From the NCBI RefSeq assembly GCF_037975245.1, contig NC_092576.1, positions 8,467,501 through 8,531,500 on the forward strand: DNA of 64,000 nt, given 5' to 3'. The notes below the pieces were generated by a model. That model was given only the letters and a program-made list of their open reading frames with translations, was not told the origin of the DNA and did no database searches. The DNA comes from Apostichopus japonicus (taxonomy: Eukaryota > Echinodermata > Holothuroidea > Aspidochirotida > Stichopodidae). The position numbers and the translations under genes were made by a program. Shown here in pieces: positions 43,645-56,200 of this stretch; positions within the stretch are counted from its first letter, which is position 1, and each line of letters begins with the position of its first letter.

Positions 43645-45830
43645 AATAAAACAAAACTGTTAGCAAAACTGCTTATCTACTAAATAGCCTGTGTAAGATT
43701 GTAAAAGTAAGTAGGCCTGACGTTACTATCCTAACAGAAGCTCTTCAGAGGCTGAATGACAAGTAACAGTAACAGAAGGGACAAATACACGCACAGAGTA
43801 TATACAGGTTAATAAGCATGGTGAACAGAAAAGAGATAGATGAGAGGATTAGTAGACAAATAATGGAGAGCAGAAAGAACCCAACAGCAATAATTATACA
43901 CTCTTCTTGATTCTGATCCCACAGATATTTTCTCCCAGCAGATAAAACAGATATGATATGTACCAGCGGAACCAGATCTCTAATAAGGCTCTTTCTTTCC
44001 TTTCTACCACCGACTGTAAGGCAGCCAAGTTTGATCCTCTGCCCAAAATTCACAAGCCTGGTAACCCTGGTAAGCCTCTCATATCAAGCAATGGGTCTCA
44101 CACCGAGAAGATATCGTTGTTTGTGTACCACTTCATCAAACCTCTTGTTCCTCAAATTAATTCTTACATCCATGACACTCCAGATATTTCCAGGAAACTT
44201 GAAAATATAAAGAACCGAATCCGCAGTACAGCCATCATCGGTATTTTCGACGTCACTTCTCTTGACATTAACATCCCTTATGCTGAAGGTATCGCAGCTA
44301 CCTATGCAACCCTGTCCGAAAAGGTCCAACCATGTCCACCCATCTCTGACATCAAAGTTCTCATCAAAGTTCTCAAAAACAACTTCACGTTCTCGGACAA
44401 GCATTCCCTCCAGAGACGCGGGACTGCAATTAGTACCAGCTGGCCTGTTTATGTCAAGCCTTGAAGAACGCATGCTCCGTGCAGCTCCCTGTCATCATCT
44501 TATCTGGTGGCGCTGCATTGATGACACCTTCTTCGTTTGGACCAGTGACGGAGATAGCCTGCTCAACTTAATCAATCACATCAATTCATTCCACAGCACC
44601 ATTACATTCACTTCTGATTAATTTTACCAACATGTTAACTTCCTCGATGTGACTGTTTCCAAGGAACACGGTTCTCTCTCCACTGAAGTATACACCAAGC
44701 ACACAGACACACACCAGTATCTCCATTCTTTCAGCTGATATCCGAGCAACTGCAAGTCCGGAATTGCCTACAGCCAAACACCTTTTCTTCGTCGCATTTG
44801 CTATAACAATTCCTCTTCCATTTGTCATACAGATGTCTTTGAAAAACACCTTACTGCCAGAGGCCATAGTGCCAGAAGGGTGAGTAAAGCCATTCAGAGA
44901 TTCCGCTCCTTATCCAGATCATCTACATTGGTAGTGAAGGTCAAAAAGAGAAGAGATTGCGTCGCCAAGCTCCCTATGATTGTTACTTTCCACCCAAATC
45001 TTCCTCTTCTTCAGCAAATCACCACTAACAACCACAACATTCTCCTCACTTCAGATATATAGACTCAAATGAGCCGTCCCCGAAAAACCCACCATTGACT
45101 ACAGACGTCCACGCAACCTACGAGACCTTCTTGTGCGTGCTGCTGTTCCACCTCTAACTTATAACCCTACACCCATTCAGCATGGTACTTGCAAGTGAGA
45201 TCGTACTTCGAGATGCATTGTCTGCAGCCACCACATTGTTAAATCCAATTCCAGCACCGGCCACAGCAACCAACTCACACACAAGACTAAGGGTCACATC
45301 ACTTGCACAACCTCTGAAGTCATTTAGCTGATCCCTTGTAGAGTTTGCGGATATCCAGTATGTTGGTGAAACCAAAACTTCCCTCAAGAAGCGATTCTAT
45401 GGTCACAGATCCACATTAAACACACGAAGTCTAGCACCCCGGTTGGAGAACACTTTGATCTTTCCAACTATACCATTAATGACATTTCCCAACAGGGGAT
45501 TGAATCCTTAGGTAGCGGTCCTGACCTAGTACTAATCAGAAGAGAGCGAGAGAGACTGTGGATGCAACGCTTTTGCACTAGTCAACCTCATGGGCTAAAC
45601 ATTCAGGAAGGACATGACTAACCATTCTACTGCCTCCCCTCTTCCTCGCCCCCCTCTCAATCGGCCCTTATTAACCCTTCCGTCACATCTCTTCTTCTAG
45701 CACCCCTCCCTTACACCCTTCCACCAGGACAGCATTCACAAATTAACATTGTGCCCCCTAATTAAGTCCAGTGCCCTCCCTGTGCCCCCAGATTGAGTTC
45801 ACTTAAAGGTGCTGACACTGTTTGCGTATT
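43645..45830 (+). pseudogene. Penelope-like retroelement, decayed (RT + GIY-YIG)
   Basis: A broken retroelement on the plus strand. Near 43960-44460 it encodes FDPLPKIHKPGNPGKPLISS, TEKISLFVYHFIKPLVPQIN and a DVTSLDINIPYAEG motif, the RT region typical of Penelope-like elements. A frameshift follows, then WWRCIDDTFFVW near 44500-44545, where the catalytic box normally reads YIDD. Near 45330-45410 it encodes VYVGETKTSLKKRFYGHRS, a GIY-YIG endonuclease motif. Frameshifts and stops throughout make it non-functional. The left end (43650-43760) shares the terminal motif seen at 26.4 and 33.8 kb. Downstream (45600-45800) is C-rich non-coding sequence. Confidence 0.85.
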
Positions 45831-47151
45831 ATATTAACCCTCGTCTATTCCGCTGTCCATATTAACATTTAAACGTATTAAATGCGATAAAAAAAGGCGC
45901 AAAATGACCTGACATTATACGAAATAGATGTAAAAACTTGGTCTGATCCATTGTTAGAACTAGAAATTGGATGGGAAGGTTAAGTCTATTACTGAATATC
46001 TTCTCTGACTATATACATAAGGCAAAGCAGAGAGATATACTGATATAAGCGGGATTGTAATGATCAATGTATCTAACAAATCAATAAAATGGAACCGAAA
46101 GCAATGCTACTAATCAGTATATCACATAATATCACACACAGTAAGTTATCCTTTGATATAGATTACAGAATAAATGAAACATGACATTCCGTTTAACTAC
46201 AGGACAAGATTGAATGACTATAACAGCTGATGGCATTGCGTTAATCGCAGGGATTCTTGTACAATGTGAAGATTTTCATGGTAGCCATTTTCACATTGAT
46301 GCTAGCGTTTGTAAATTAGGATGAGCTTAGACTATAGAAAGTACTACTAAATGCTAATGCAAAATTAATAAAGGAAGTGAGTGGTACTAGGCTGACGACT
46401 ACCAATGACTGGATGTTGATATTTGAAAACCGTTCCATTCATATACTTTACTGACGTAACATATTTATTGTCACGAAAAAACAGTACTGTATATAACGTA
46501 TGATTGAAGTAAGGCTTCTTTAACTATAGTGAGCATAACACATGAGATTTAACATTTTTCGTTGTTTTAAGGTAGAAAACCTAGATTTTGCGAATCATTT
46601 TGACATATTTAGTCATGAGCGAGCGGTTAGGATAACCTATTAATTATCATGCATATATACTTTACATAAAGCGTTGGAATGAAGGTGTACAAATCACTAA
46701 CCACAGACGATAATCACGCAAATGTGAATCAAAAATTCTGAACTCGCTTATTCATTTGTAAGGGCTTATTATCTAAAACGTCCTTATAACCAATTTTACA
46801 ACACATATTTCTTCAAAAAATGTAAAAGCCATGCAGACAACGCAAGCAAGCCGGTGCTGGATAAAAGGAAACCTGGCGTTAGATACCAGTCACGGTTTGT
46901 GAATTAATTGAACAACTTGGAACCATGCTATCAATGACAATATCGAAAAGTGTAAACAAGATTAAAGCTTGCACACCTATTTAGCTACTATCCAGAAGAA
47001 GTAACATTGTTAATCGTGCTCAGCTTGCCTAATTGTCGTGATGAGGAAGAGTCCGGGTGACGGACAGTCTAGTGTAACGAATATTAGTTGAACGTTTTTC
47101 TGTATGTATCTTCGCATATAGTGTATTTATGAACCTGAAACATATGTCACT
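45830..47151. other. Upstream region of the adhesion GPCR gene, no gene seen
   Basis: About 1.3 kb of AT-rich unique sequence between the retroelement and the GPCR start codon. I saw no convincing TATA box or exon. Together with 38862-43640 it forms the divergent intergenic space between the two genes. Confidence 0.5.
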
Positions 47152-47218
47152 ATGTTTACTTCGACTGTCGTACGGATAGTGCTGTCTGGTGTTTTGTTGA
47201 TTGATGTTGTATCGTCAG
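47152..47218 (+). CDS. Signal peptide exon of the adhesion GPCR
   Basis: Encodes [20 protein letters not shown] then SS, ending in phase 1 at TCAG|GTATGT. It has a basic residue followed by a hydrophobic core, and small residues near the end, as in a cleavable signal peptide. It joins to [10 protein letters not shown] in the next exon across a 1.8-kb intron in which I saw no other exon. Confidence 0.8.
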
Positions 47219-50200
47219 GTATGTATGTCTGAGTAAACTCTAAACATCACTTAATCGGATAATGACTGCTTCCTTAATGGCCATGTGTATTCTTATTGGA
47301 CTAAGCGTTTACTTTTCATAAGTAACAGGTTAGCTAAGATATAGAATATAATGACCACATTTTCCATAGTTAGAAGAAAGCAAAGACTGCACAGGAAAAA
47401 AATGACATTGAAAATATTAGATATCTTGTAACACTTTAATTTTTAACAAACGAAAATGGTGGTTAGAAACGTATTCCTTAGTAAATTAATCATCTTATTT
47501 AAGACGTAATGGGATGTGTTAAGTCAATGCACATTACGATACTTTGCATGTTGTTATATATTTTGCCGGTTTTATTTTTAGAGCAGTGTTTTACATATAA
47601 AGCTTCTTGTCTTGAAAACTATTGGTGGCTAGCTATGCGCTGGTAATCTATTTCAAACCATTTTCATAACATTTTAATAACTAGTACACTACGCTAACAG
47701 TACATATAGTACTATAACCTTACCTATTCCGCCATATTGAAGGCGTCAGTTTAACGCCTTGCCTGCGTGGTTTACGTAAATCTAACAAAACAGAAGAGAC
47801 CGCAAAATGAATGTTTGTTCTTTCCCGTTTCTTATATAAAAGGAGTTGAAGGTAAGAAAACTATTTTAGACTTAGTCTAGCCAAAATGTACTTTCTTTCA
47901 GTTTTATGAAGGAACGCTCGAGTGCCCAATCACTATGTTTATTTTGCTACAGTTATATAGGACATGATAAGATTTTAAAGCGATAAGTCCTGAAGGGTCA
48001 CAATAAACTATTATCTTTTACAGGAATCTTTCATGAAATGTTCCTTAAGTTTAATGATTAATAAATAGGGCAATAACGTCAACAGCCAAAACTTTGGACA
48101 TAATCAACGTTAAGTTGATAAGGATAATATATTGACTCGAGTCGAAGGTGTAAATGGAGTTCGTGTGTAAAAGTTGGTATAATGGTGGTTGAGATAAAAA
48201 ACAAAGGTTGGTTAAGATACAAAAGGTCGGTTTATATTATTGATTTGTAAGAGTAGACATAAAGAACAATATCAGGGAGGGGTGTCTTCAATTTTCATCC
48301 CGCTGACCCATGGTATTTCTTCAGATTTTAGATCAGTGTACCATACCCTAGTTTGTCATTTGAAAGATTGATATACGATTTAGACGTTGAACGTTAAAGC
48401 CACCTGACTACCTGGGAATATAGTTTCTTAAGGGGATGTAGATTCTGAGATCGATAGCTTTAGTGACTGGCCGAGCAAGTTCAACCAACAAAGTTAAACT
48501 AAACCTGTATGGCGGACGTGTAGGAAATATTTGCGAGATTGTTGACTGTTATTGACTTGGAGTAAAGAAGTGCATCATTTTCAGTTCTTTGCCTCTGCTT
48601 GAGATATAGAAGCGCCTAAAAACATGTCAGAAAAATACATTATCTTATTTCACTCTCTGGAATAGCATTTCGTTGAGCACTAATGGGTCAGGGGGAATAG
48701 GTGCAGCGTTCGTTCTTGGCGAATTAAAGCATGACCATACACAGGGAGCAGTTAATTTTCATCGGATATGTATTTTGAGCTCTGTTGGGGGTTTGGAGAC
48801 TCATTTCTTTTAGAAGGTTTATTAAAACACAAAAACATATTTGAGAAAATAATTAAATTTCGTTGGAATGTATTCCAATATATAATATATCATTTAGCCT
48901 CAGTGGAGTCCAGCAGCGTAGACTATACGGAAGATTTAGCATCTTCAGGTATTTGTTCCCCCAATATATCCCAAACTCACCCTCATTACGGATACCCATG
49001 TCTCCAATTTGGTATTAATATTTTCATTTTACAGCAACAACTACTTCACCAGTGTTGGAGTGTTACTTATGTGACGGTGAAAGTGAGTGTTCCTTGCCTT
49101 TGAATCAACTAAAGATCACTACTTGTAGCATTGACCAGATTTGTTCGGTTGCGAACATTACGGTCAACTTCGGATTGGGTGAGTTTGCTCATAGCCAACA
49201 TAAACCTTTTTTATATATATTTTTTCTCAGTTGAGTGTAATTGAAGTCCTAGATATTGTTTTCGCATTAATTTTTTGTGGTTCTCCATTTTTACTTGTCT
49301 CAATGCATACACAGATTATAAAGGTTTGAGATACGGTGGAAGAGAATCTTTGGAAAAATACGATAATTCCTACCACCCTTGAAAGAAAATACTTCACCTT
49401 TACTTGCCTACCATAATATCTATTTAAAATTTACTTCTTGGCCAGTATGCATTTCTATGAAATTTATAGGTGAACTGCCATAGTATCAATGGTACACTGT
49501 TATAATCTGCAAACACGTGCAGTGGTGGTTGTTTTTTTGTTTTTTTTTTAATTATAGGTTTAGGAAGTGTTACAGAAATATATAAGAAATGTGAGCCAAG
49601 GGTAGAAGGCGTACAAGGCTGTATAACATGGGGGAATAATGACCTCGACGACATGGCGGTATTTTTCGATGGTGCAGAGGGGGCAGTCTGCTTCTGTGAC
49701 ACAAATCTCTGTAACACCAACAACATTTTACCCGTACTGAGTAAGTCTAACTATGGTATAACGCCGTATCCTCTTTGCAAACACAGTCACATGTTACCAC
49801 GCATTGTTTCGGACCTTTGTAACATTTATAAGAAAAAAATGTAACATAAAGGTGGAAATTCGAATAATAGGTTATTATTTTGACGAATACCTTTGTGTAT
49901 CACGCACTAACACAGTTTTTTGAATCTAATGTGTTTTGCCGTGTTTTTAAGGCTTCATTTGACCCTGTAATGAAAACTTAGAGCGATGGATTCATAGACA
50001 ACTACTAAATGCTTAAAAGAAATAATTTGTAAATAAAAGAATAAATGTGTAGGCCTATTTCAATAACACGCTGCAGCCGTCATATGTGTATTGTAAACCG
50101 ACTTCGCACGTACCGTGTACAATAATAAAAACTTTGAAATGACAAACACCACTTTTGAGATTACACGGTGTTTGCATAAATAGTGAAGAAGTATCGGCAT

Positions 50201-53200
50201 ATCGTCATTAAATATCTTTATTTCAGTAAAGTTCTACGTTTCAGATAATGTAACATTCCTCGGTTCATATTCACTATTGTTTATTCACAGACACAAACGA
50301 TTGTTATAGTGATTCCTGCATGAATGGAGGAACTTGCATCGACTTAATCAACATGTTTCTATGTACCTGTCCACTTGGCTTTGAAGGTGATTTCTGTGAG
50401 AATAGTAAGTGTCGGCCAATCTTCATTAGATATCTTTATTTCAGTTAAACTCTATGTTTCAGATACTGTAACAATCTTCGGCTCATGTTCACGTATCTTC
50501 TTTCACAGACACAAACGAGTGTTATAGTGATCCCTGCATGAATGGAGGAACTTGCATCGACTCAATCAACATGTTTCTATGTACCTGTCCACTTGGCTTT
50601 GAAGGTGATTTCTGTGAGAATAGTAAGTGTCGGCCAATCTTCAATAAATATCTTTATTTCAGTTAAGTTCTACGTTTCAGATAATGTAACAATCTTCTGC
50701 TCATGTTCACGTTTCTTTATTCACAGACACAAACGATTGTTATAGTGATCCCTGCATGAATGGAGGAACTTGCATTGACTCAATCAACATGTTTCTATGT
50801 ACCTGTCCACTTGGTTTTGAAGGTCGTTTGTGTGAGAATAGTAAGTATCGGGAAATCTTTATGAAATATGTTTATTTCAGTTAAGTTCTACGTTTCAGAT
50901 AATGTAACAATTTTCTGCTCATGTTCACGTATCTTTATTCACAGACACAAACGAGTGTTATAGTGATCCCTGCATGAATGGAGGAACTTGCATCGATTCA
51001 ATCAACATGTTTCTATGTAGCTGTCCACTTGGTTTTGAAGGTGATTTCTGTGAGAATAGTAAGTATCGGGAAATCTTTATTAGATATCTTTATTTGAGTT
51101 AAGTTCTACGTTTCAGATGATGTAACAATCTTCTGCTCATGTTCACGTTTCTTTATTCACAGACACAAACGAGTGTTATAGTAAGGAGTGTTTTAGTTAT
51201 GGTTTTGAAGGTGATTTCTGTGAGAATAGTAAGTGTTGGCAAATCTTCATTAGATATCTTTATTTTAATTAAGTTCTACGTTTCAGATAATGTAACAATT
51301 CTCGGCTCATGTTCATGTATCTTTATTCACAGACACAAACGAGTGTTATAGTGATCCCTGCATGAATGGAGGAACTTGCATCGACTCAATCAACATGTTT
51401 CTATGTACCTGTCCACTTGGTTTTGAAGGTGATTTCTGTGAGAATAGTAAGTGTCGGCAAATCTTCATTAAATATCTTTATTTTAGTTAAGTTCTACGTT
51501 TCAGATAATGTAACAATTCTCGGCTCATGTTCATGTATCTTTATGCACAGACACAAACGAGTGTTATAGTGATCCCTGCATGAATGGAGGAACTTGCATC
51601 GACTCAATCAACATGTTTCTATGTACCTGTCCACTTGGCTTTGAAGGTGATTTCTGTGAGAATAGTAAGTGTCGACAAATCTTCATTAAATATTTTTTAT
51701 TTCAGTTAAGTTCTACGTTTCAGATAATGTAACATTCCTCGGTATATATTCACTATTTTTTATTCACAGACATAAACGATTGTTATAGTGGTTCCTGCAT
51801 GAATGGAGGAACTTGCATCGACTCAATCAACATGTTTCTATGTACCTGTCCACTTGGTTTTGAAGGTGATTTCTGTGAGAATAGTAAGTGTGGGCAAATC
51901 TTCATTAGATATCTTTATTTCAGTTAAGTTCTACGTTTCAGATAATGTAACAATCTTCTGTTATGTTCACGTTTCTTTATTCACAGACACAAATGAGTGT
52001 TATAGTGATCCCTGCATGAATGGAGGAAATTGCATCGACTCAATCAACATGTTTCTATGTACCTGTCCACTTGGTTTTGAAGGTGATTTCTGTGAGAATA
52101 GTAAGTGTCGGCAAATCTTCATTTGATATCATTATTTTAGTTAAGTTCTGCATGAATGGAGGAACTTGTTTCGACTTAATCAGCATGTTTCTATGTACCT
52201 GTCCACTTGGTTTTGAAGGTGATTTCTGTGAGAATAGTAAGTGTCGGGAAGTCTTAATTAAATATCTTTAATTCAGTTTAGTTCTACTTTTCAGATAATG
52301 TAACAATCCTCGGTTCATATTCACTATTCTTTATTCACAGACATAAACGATTGTCATAGTGATTCCTGCATGAATGGGGGAACTTGCATCGACTCAATCA
52401 ACATGTTTCTATGTTCCTGTCCACTTGGTTTTGAAGGTGATTTCTGTGAGAATAGTAAGTTTGGGTAAATCTTCATTTCATATCTTTATTTTAGTTAAGT
52501 TCTACGTTTCAGATAATGTAACAATTCTCGGCTCATGTTCATGTATCTTTATTCACAGACACAAACGAGTGTTATAGTGATCCCTGCATGAATGGAGGAA
52601 CTTGCATCGACTCAATCAACATGTTTCTATGCACCTGTCCACTTGGTTTTGAAGGTGATTTCTGTGAGAATAGTAAGTGTCGGGAAGTCTTAATTAAATA
52701 TCTTTAATTCAGTTTAGTTCTACTTTTCAGATAATGTAACAATCCTCGGTTCATATTCACTATTCTTTATTCACAGACATAAACGATTGTCATAGTGATT
52801 CCTGCATGAATGGAGGAACTTGCATCGACTCAATCAACATGTTTCTATGTTCCTGTCCACTTGGTTTTGAAGGTGATTTCTGTGAGAATAGTAAGTTTGG
52901 GCAAATCTTCATTTCATATCTTTATTTTAGTTAAGTTCTACGTTTCAGATAATGTAACAATTCTCGGCTCATGTTCATGTATCTTTATTCACAGACACAA
53001 ACGAGTGTTATAGTGATCCCTGCATGAATGGAGGAACTTGTTTCGACTTAATCAACATGTTTCTATGTACCTGTCCACTTGGTTTTGAAGGTGATTTCTG
53101 TGAGAATAGTAAGTGTCGGCCAATTTTCATTAGGTATCTTTATTTTAGTTAAGTTCTACGTTTCTGATAATGTAACAATTCTCGGTTCATGTTCATGTAT

Positions 53201-56200
53201 CTTTATTCACAGACACAAACGAGTGTTATAGTGATCCCTGCATGAATGGAGGAACTTGCATCGACTCAATTAACATGTTTCTATGTACCTGTCCACTTGG
53301 TTTTGAAGGTGATTTCTGTGAGAATAGTAAGTGTCGGCAAATCTTCATTAGATATCTTTATTGCAGTTAAGTTCTACGTTTCAGATAATGTAGCAATCTT
53401 CTGTTATGTTCACGTTTCTTTATTCACAGACACAAACGAGTGTTATAGTGATCCCTGCATGAATGGAGGAACTTGCATCGACTCAATCAACATGTTTCTA
53501 TGTACCTGTCCACTTGGTTTTGAAGGTGATATCTGTGAGAATAGTAAGTGTCGGCAAATCTTCATTAAATATCTTTATTTTAGTTAAGTTCTACGTTTCA
53601 GATAATGTAACAATTCTCGGCTCATGTTCATGTATCTTTATGCACAGACACAAACGAGTGTTATAGTGATTCCTGCATGAATGGAGGAACTTGCATCGAC
53701 TCAATCAACATGTTTCTATGTACCTGTCCACTTGGCTTTGAAGGTGATTTCTGTGAGAATAGTAAGTGTCGACAAATCTTCATTAAATATTTTTTATTTC
53801 AGTTAAGTTCTACGTTTCAGATAATGTAACATTCCTCGGTATATATTCACTATTTTTTATTCACAGACATAAACGATTGTTATAGTGATTCCTGCATGAA
53901 TGGAGGAACTTGCATCGACTCAATCAACATGTTTCTATGTACCTGTCTACTTGGTTTTGAAGGTGATTTCTGTGAGAATAGTAAGTGTGGGCAAATCTTC
54001 ATTAGATATCTTTATTTTAGTTAAGTTCTACGTTTCAGATGATGTAACAATCTTCTGTTATGTTCACGTTTCTTTATTCACAGACACAAACGAGTGTTAT
54101 AGTGATCCCTGCATGAATGGAGGAACTTGCATCGACTCAATCAACATGTTTCTATGTACCTGTCCACTTGGTTTTGAAGGTGATTTCTGTGAGAATAGTA
54201 AGTGTCGACAAATCTTCATTAGATATCTTTATTTTAGTTAAGTTCTACGTTTCAGATAATGTAACAATTCTCGGCTCATGTTCATGTATCTTTATTCACA
54301 GACACAAGCGAGTGTTATAGTGATCCCTGCATGAATGGAGGAACTTGCATCGACTCAATCAACATGTTTCTATGTAGCTGTCCACTTGGTTTTGAAGGTG
54401 ATTTCTGTGAGAATAGTAAGTGTCGGCCAATCTTCAATAGATATCTTTATTTCAGTTAAGTTCTACGTTTCAGATAATGTAACAATTCTCGGCTCATGTT
54501 CATGTATCTTTATTCACAGACACAAACGAGTGTTATAGTGATCCCTGCATGAATGGAGGAACTTGCATCGACTCAATCAACATGTTTCTATGTAGCTGTC
54601 CACTTGGTTTTGAAGGTGATTTCTGTGAGAATAGTAAGTGTCGGGAAGTTTTAATTAAATAACTTTAATTCAGTTTAGTTCTACTTTTCAGATAATGTAA
54701 CAATCCTCGGTTCATATTCACTAATCTTTATTCACAGACATAAACGATTGTCATAGTGATTCCTGCATGAATGGGGGAACTTGCATCGACTCAATCAACA
54801 TGTTTCTATGTAGCTGTCCACTTGGTTTTGAAGGTGATTTCTGTGAGAATAGTAAGTGTCGGCAAATCTTCATTAGATATCTTTATTCCAGTTAAGTTCT
54901 ACGTTTCAGATAATGTAACAATCTTCTGCTCATGTTCACTTTTCTTTATTCACAGACACAAACGAGTGTTATAGTGATCCCTGCATGAATGGAGGAACTT
55001 GCATCGACTCAATCAACATGTTTCTATGTACCTGTCCACTTGGTTTTGAAGGTGATTTCTGTGAGAATAGTAAGTGTCGGCAAATCTTCATTTCATATCT
55101 TTATTGCAGTTAAGTTCTACGTTTCTGATAATGTAGCAATCTTCTGTTATGTTCACGTTTCTTTATTCACAGACACAAACGAGTGTTATAGTGATCCCTG
55201 CATGAATGGAGGAACTTGCATCGACTCAATCAACATGTTTCTATGTACCTGTCCACTTGGTTTTGAAGGTGATATCTGTGAGAATAGTAAGTGTCGGCAA
55301 ATCTTCATTAAATATCTTTATTTTAGTTAAGTTCTACGTTTCAGATAATGTAACAATTCTCGGCTCATGTTCATGTATCTTTATGCACAGACACAAACGA
55401 GTGTTATAGTGATTCCTGCATGAATGGAGGAACTTGCATCGACTCAATCAACATGTTTCTATGTACCTGTCCACTTGGCTTTGAAGGTGATTTCTGTGAG
55501 AATAGTAAGTGTCGACAAATCTTCATTAAATATTTTTTATTTCAGTTAAGTTCTACGTTTCAGATAATGTAACATTCCTCGGTATATATTCACTATTTTT
55601 TATTCACAGACATAAACGATTGTTATAGTGATTCCTGCATGAATGGAGGAACTTGCATCGACTCAATCAACATGTTTCTATGTACCTGTCCACTTGGTTT
55701 TGAAGGTGATTTCTGTGAGAATAGTAAGTGTGGGCAAATCTTCATTAGATATCTTTATTTCAGTTAAGTTCTACGTTTCAGATGATGTAACAATCTTCTG
55801 TTATGTTCACGTTTCTTTATTCACAGACACAAACGAGTGTTATAGTGATCCCTGCATGAATGGAGGAACTTGCATCGACTCAATCAACATGTTTCTATGT
55901 ACCTGTCCACTTGGTTTTGAAGGTGATTTCTGTGAGAATAGTAAGTGTCGACAAATCTTCATTAGATATCTTTATTTTAGTTAAGTTCTACGTTTCAGAT
56001 AATGTAACAATTCTCGGCTCATGTTCATGTATCTTTATTCACAGACACAAACGAGTGTTATAGTGATCCCTGCATGAATGGAGGAACTTGCATCGACTCA
56101 ATCAACATGTTTCTATGTAGCTGTCCACTTGGTTTTGAAGGTGATTTCTGTGAGAATAGTAAGTGTCGGGAAGTTTTAATTAAATAACTTTAATTCAGTT

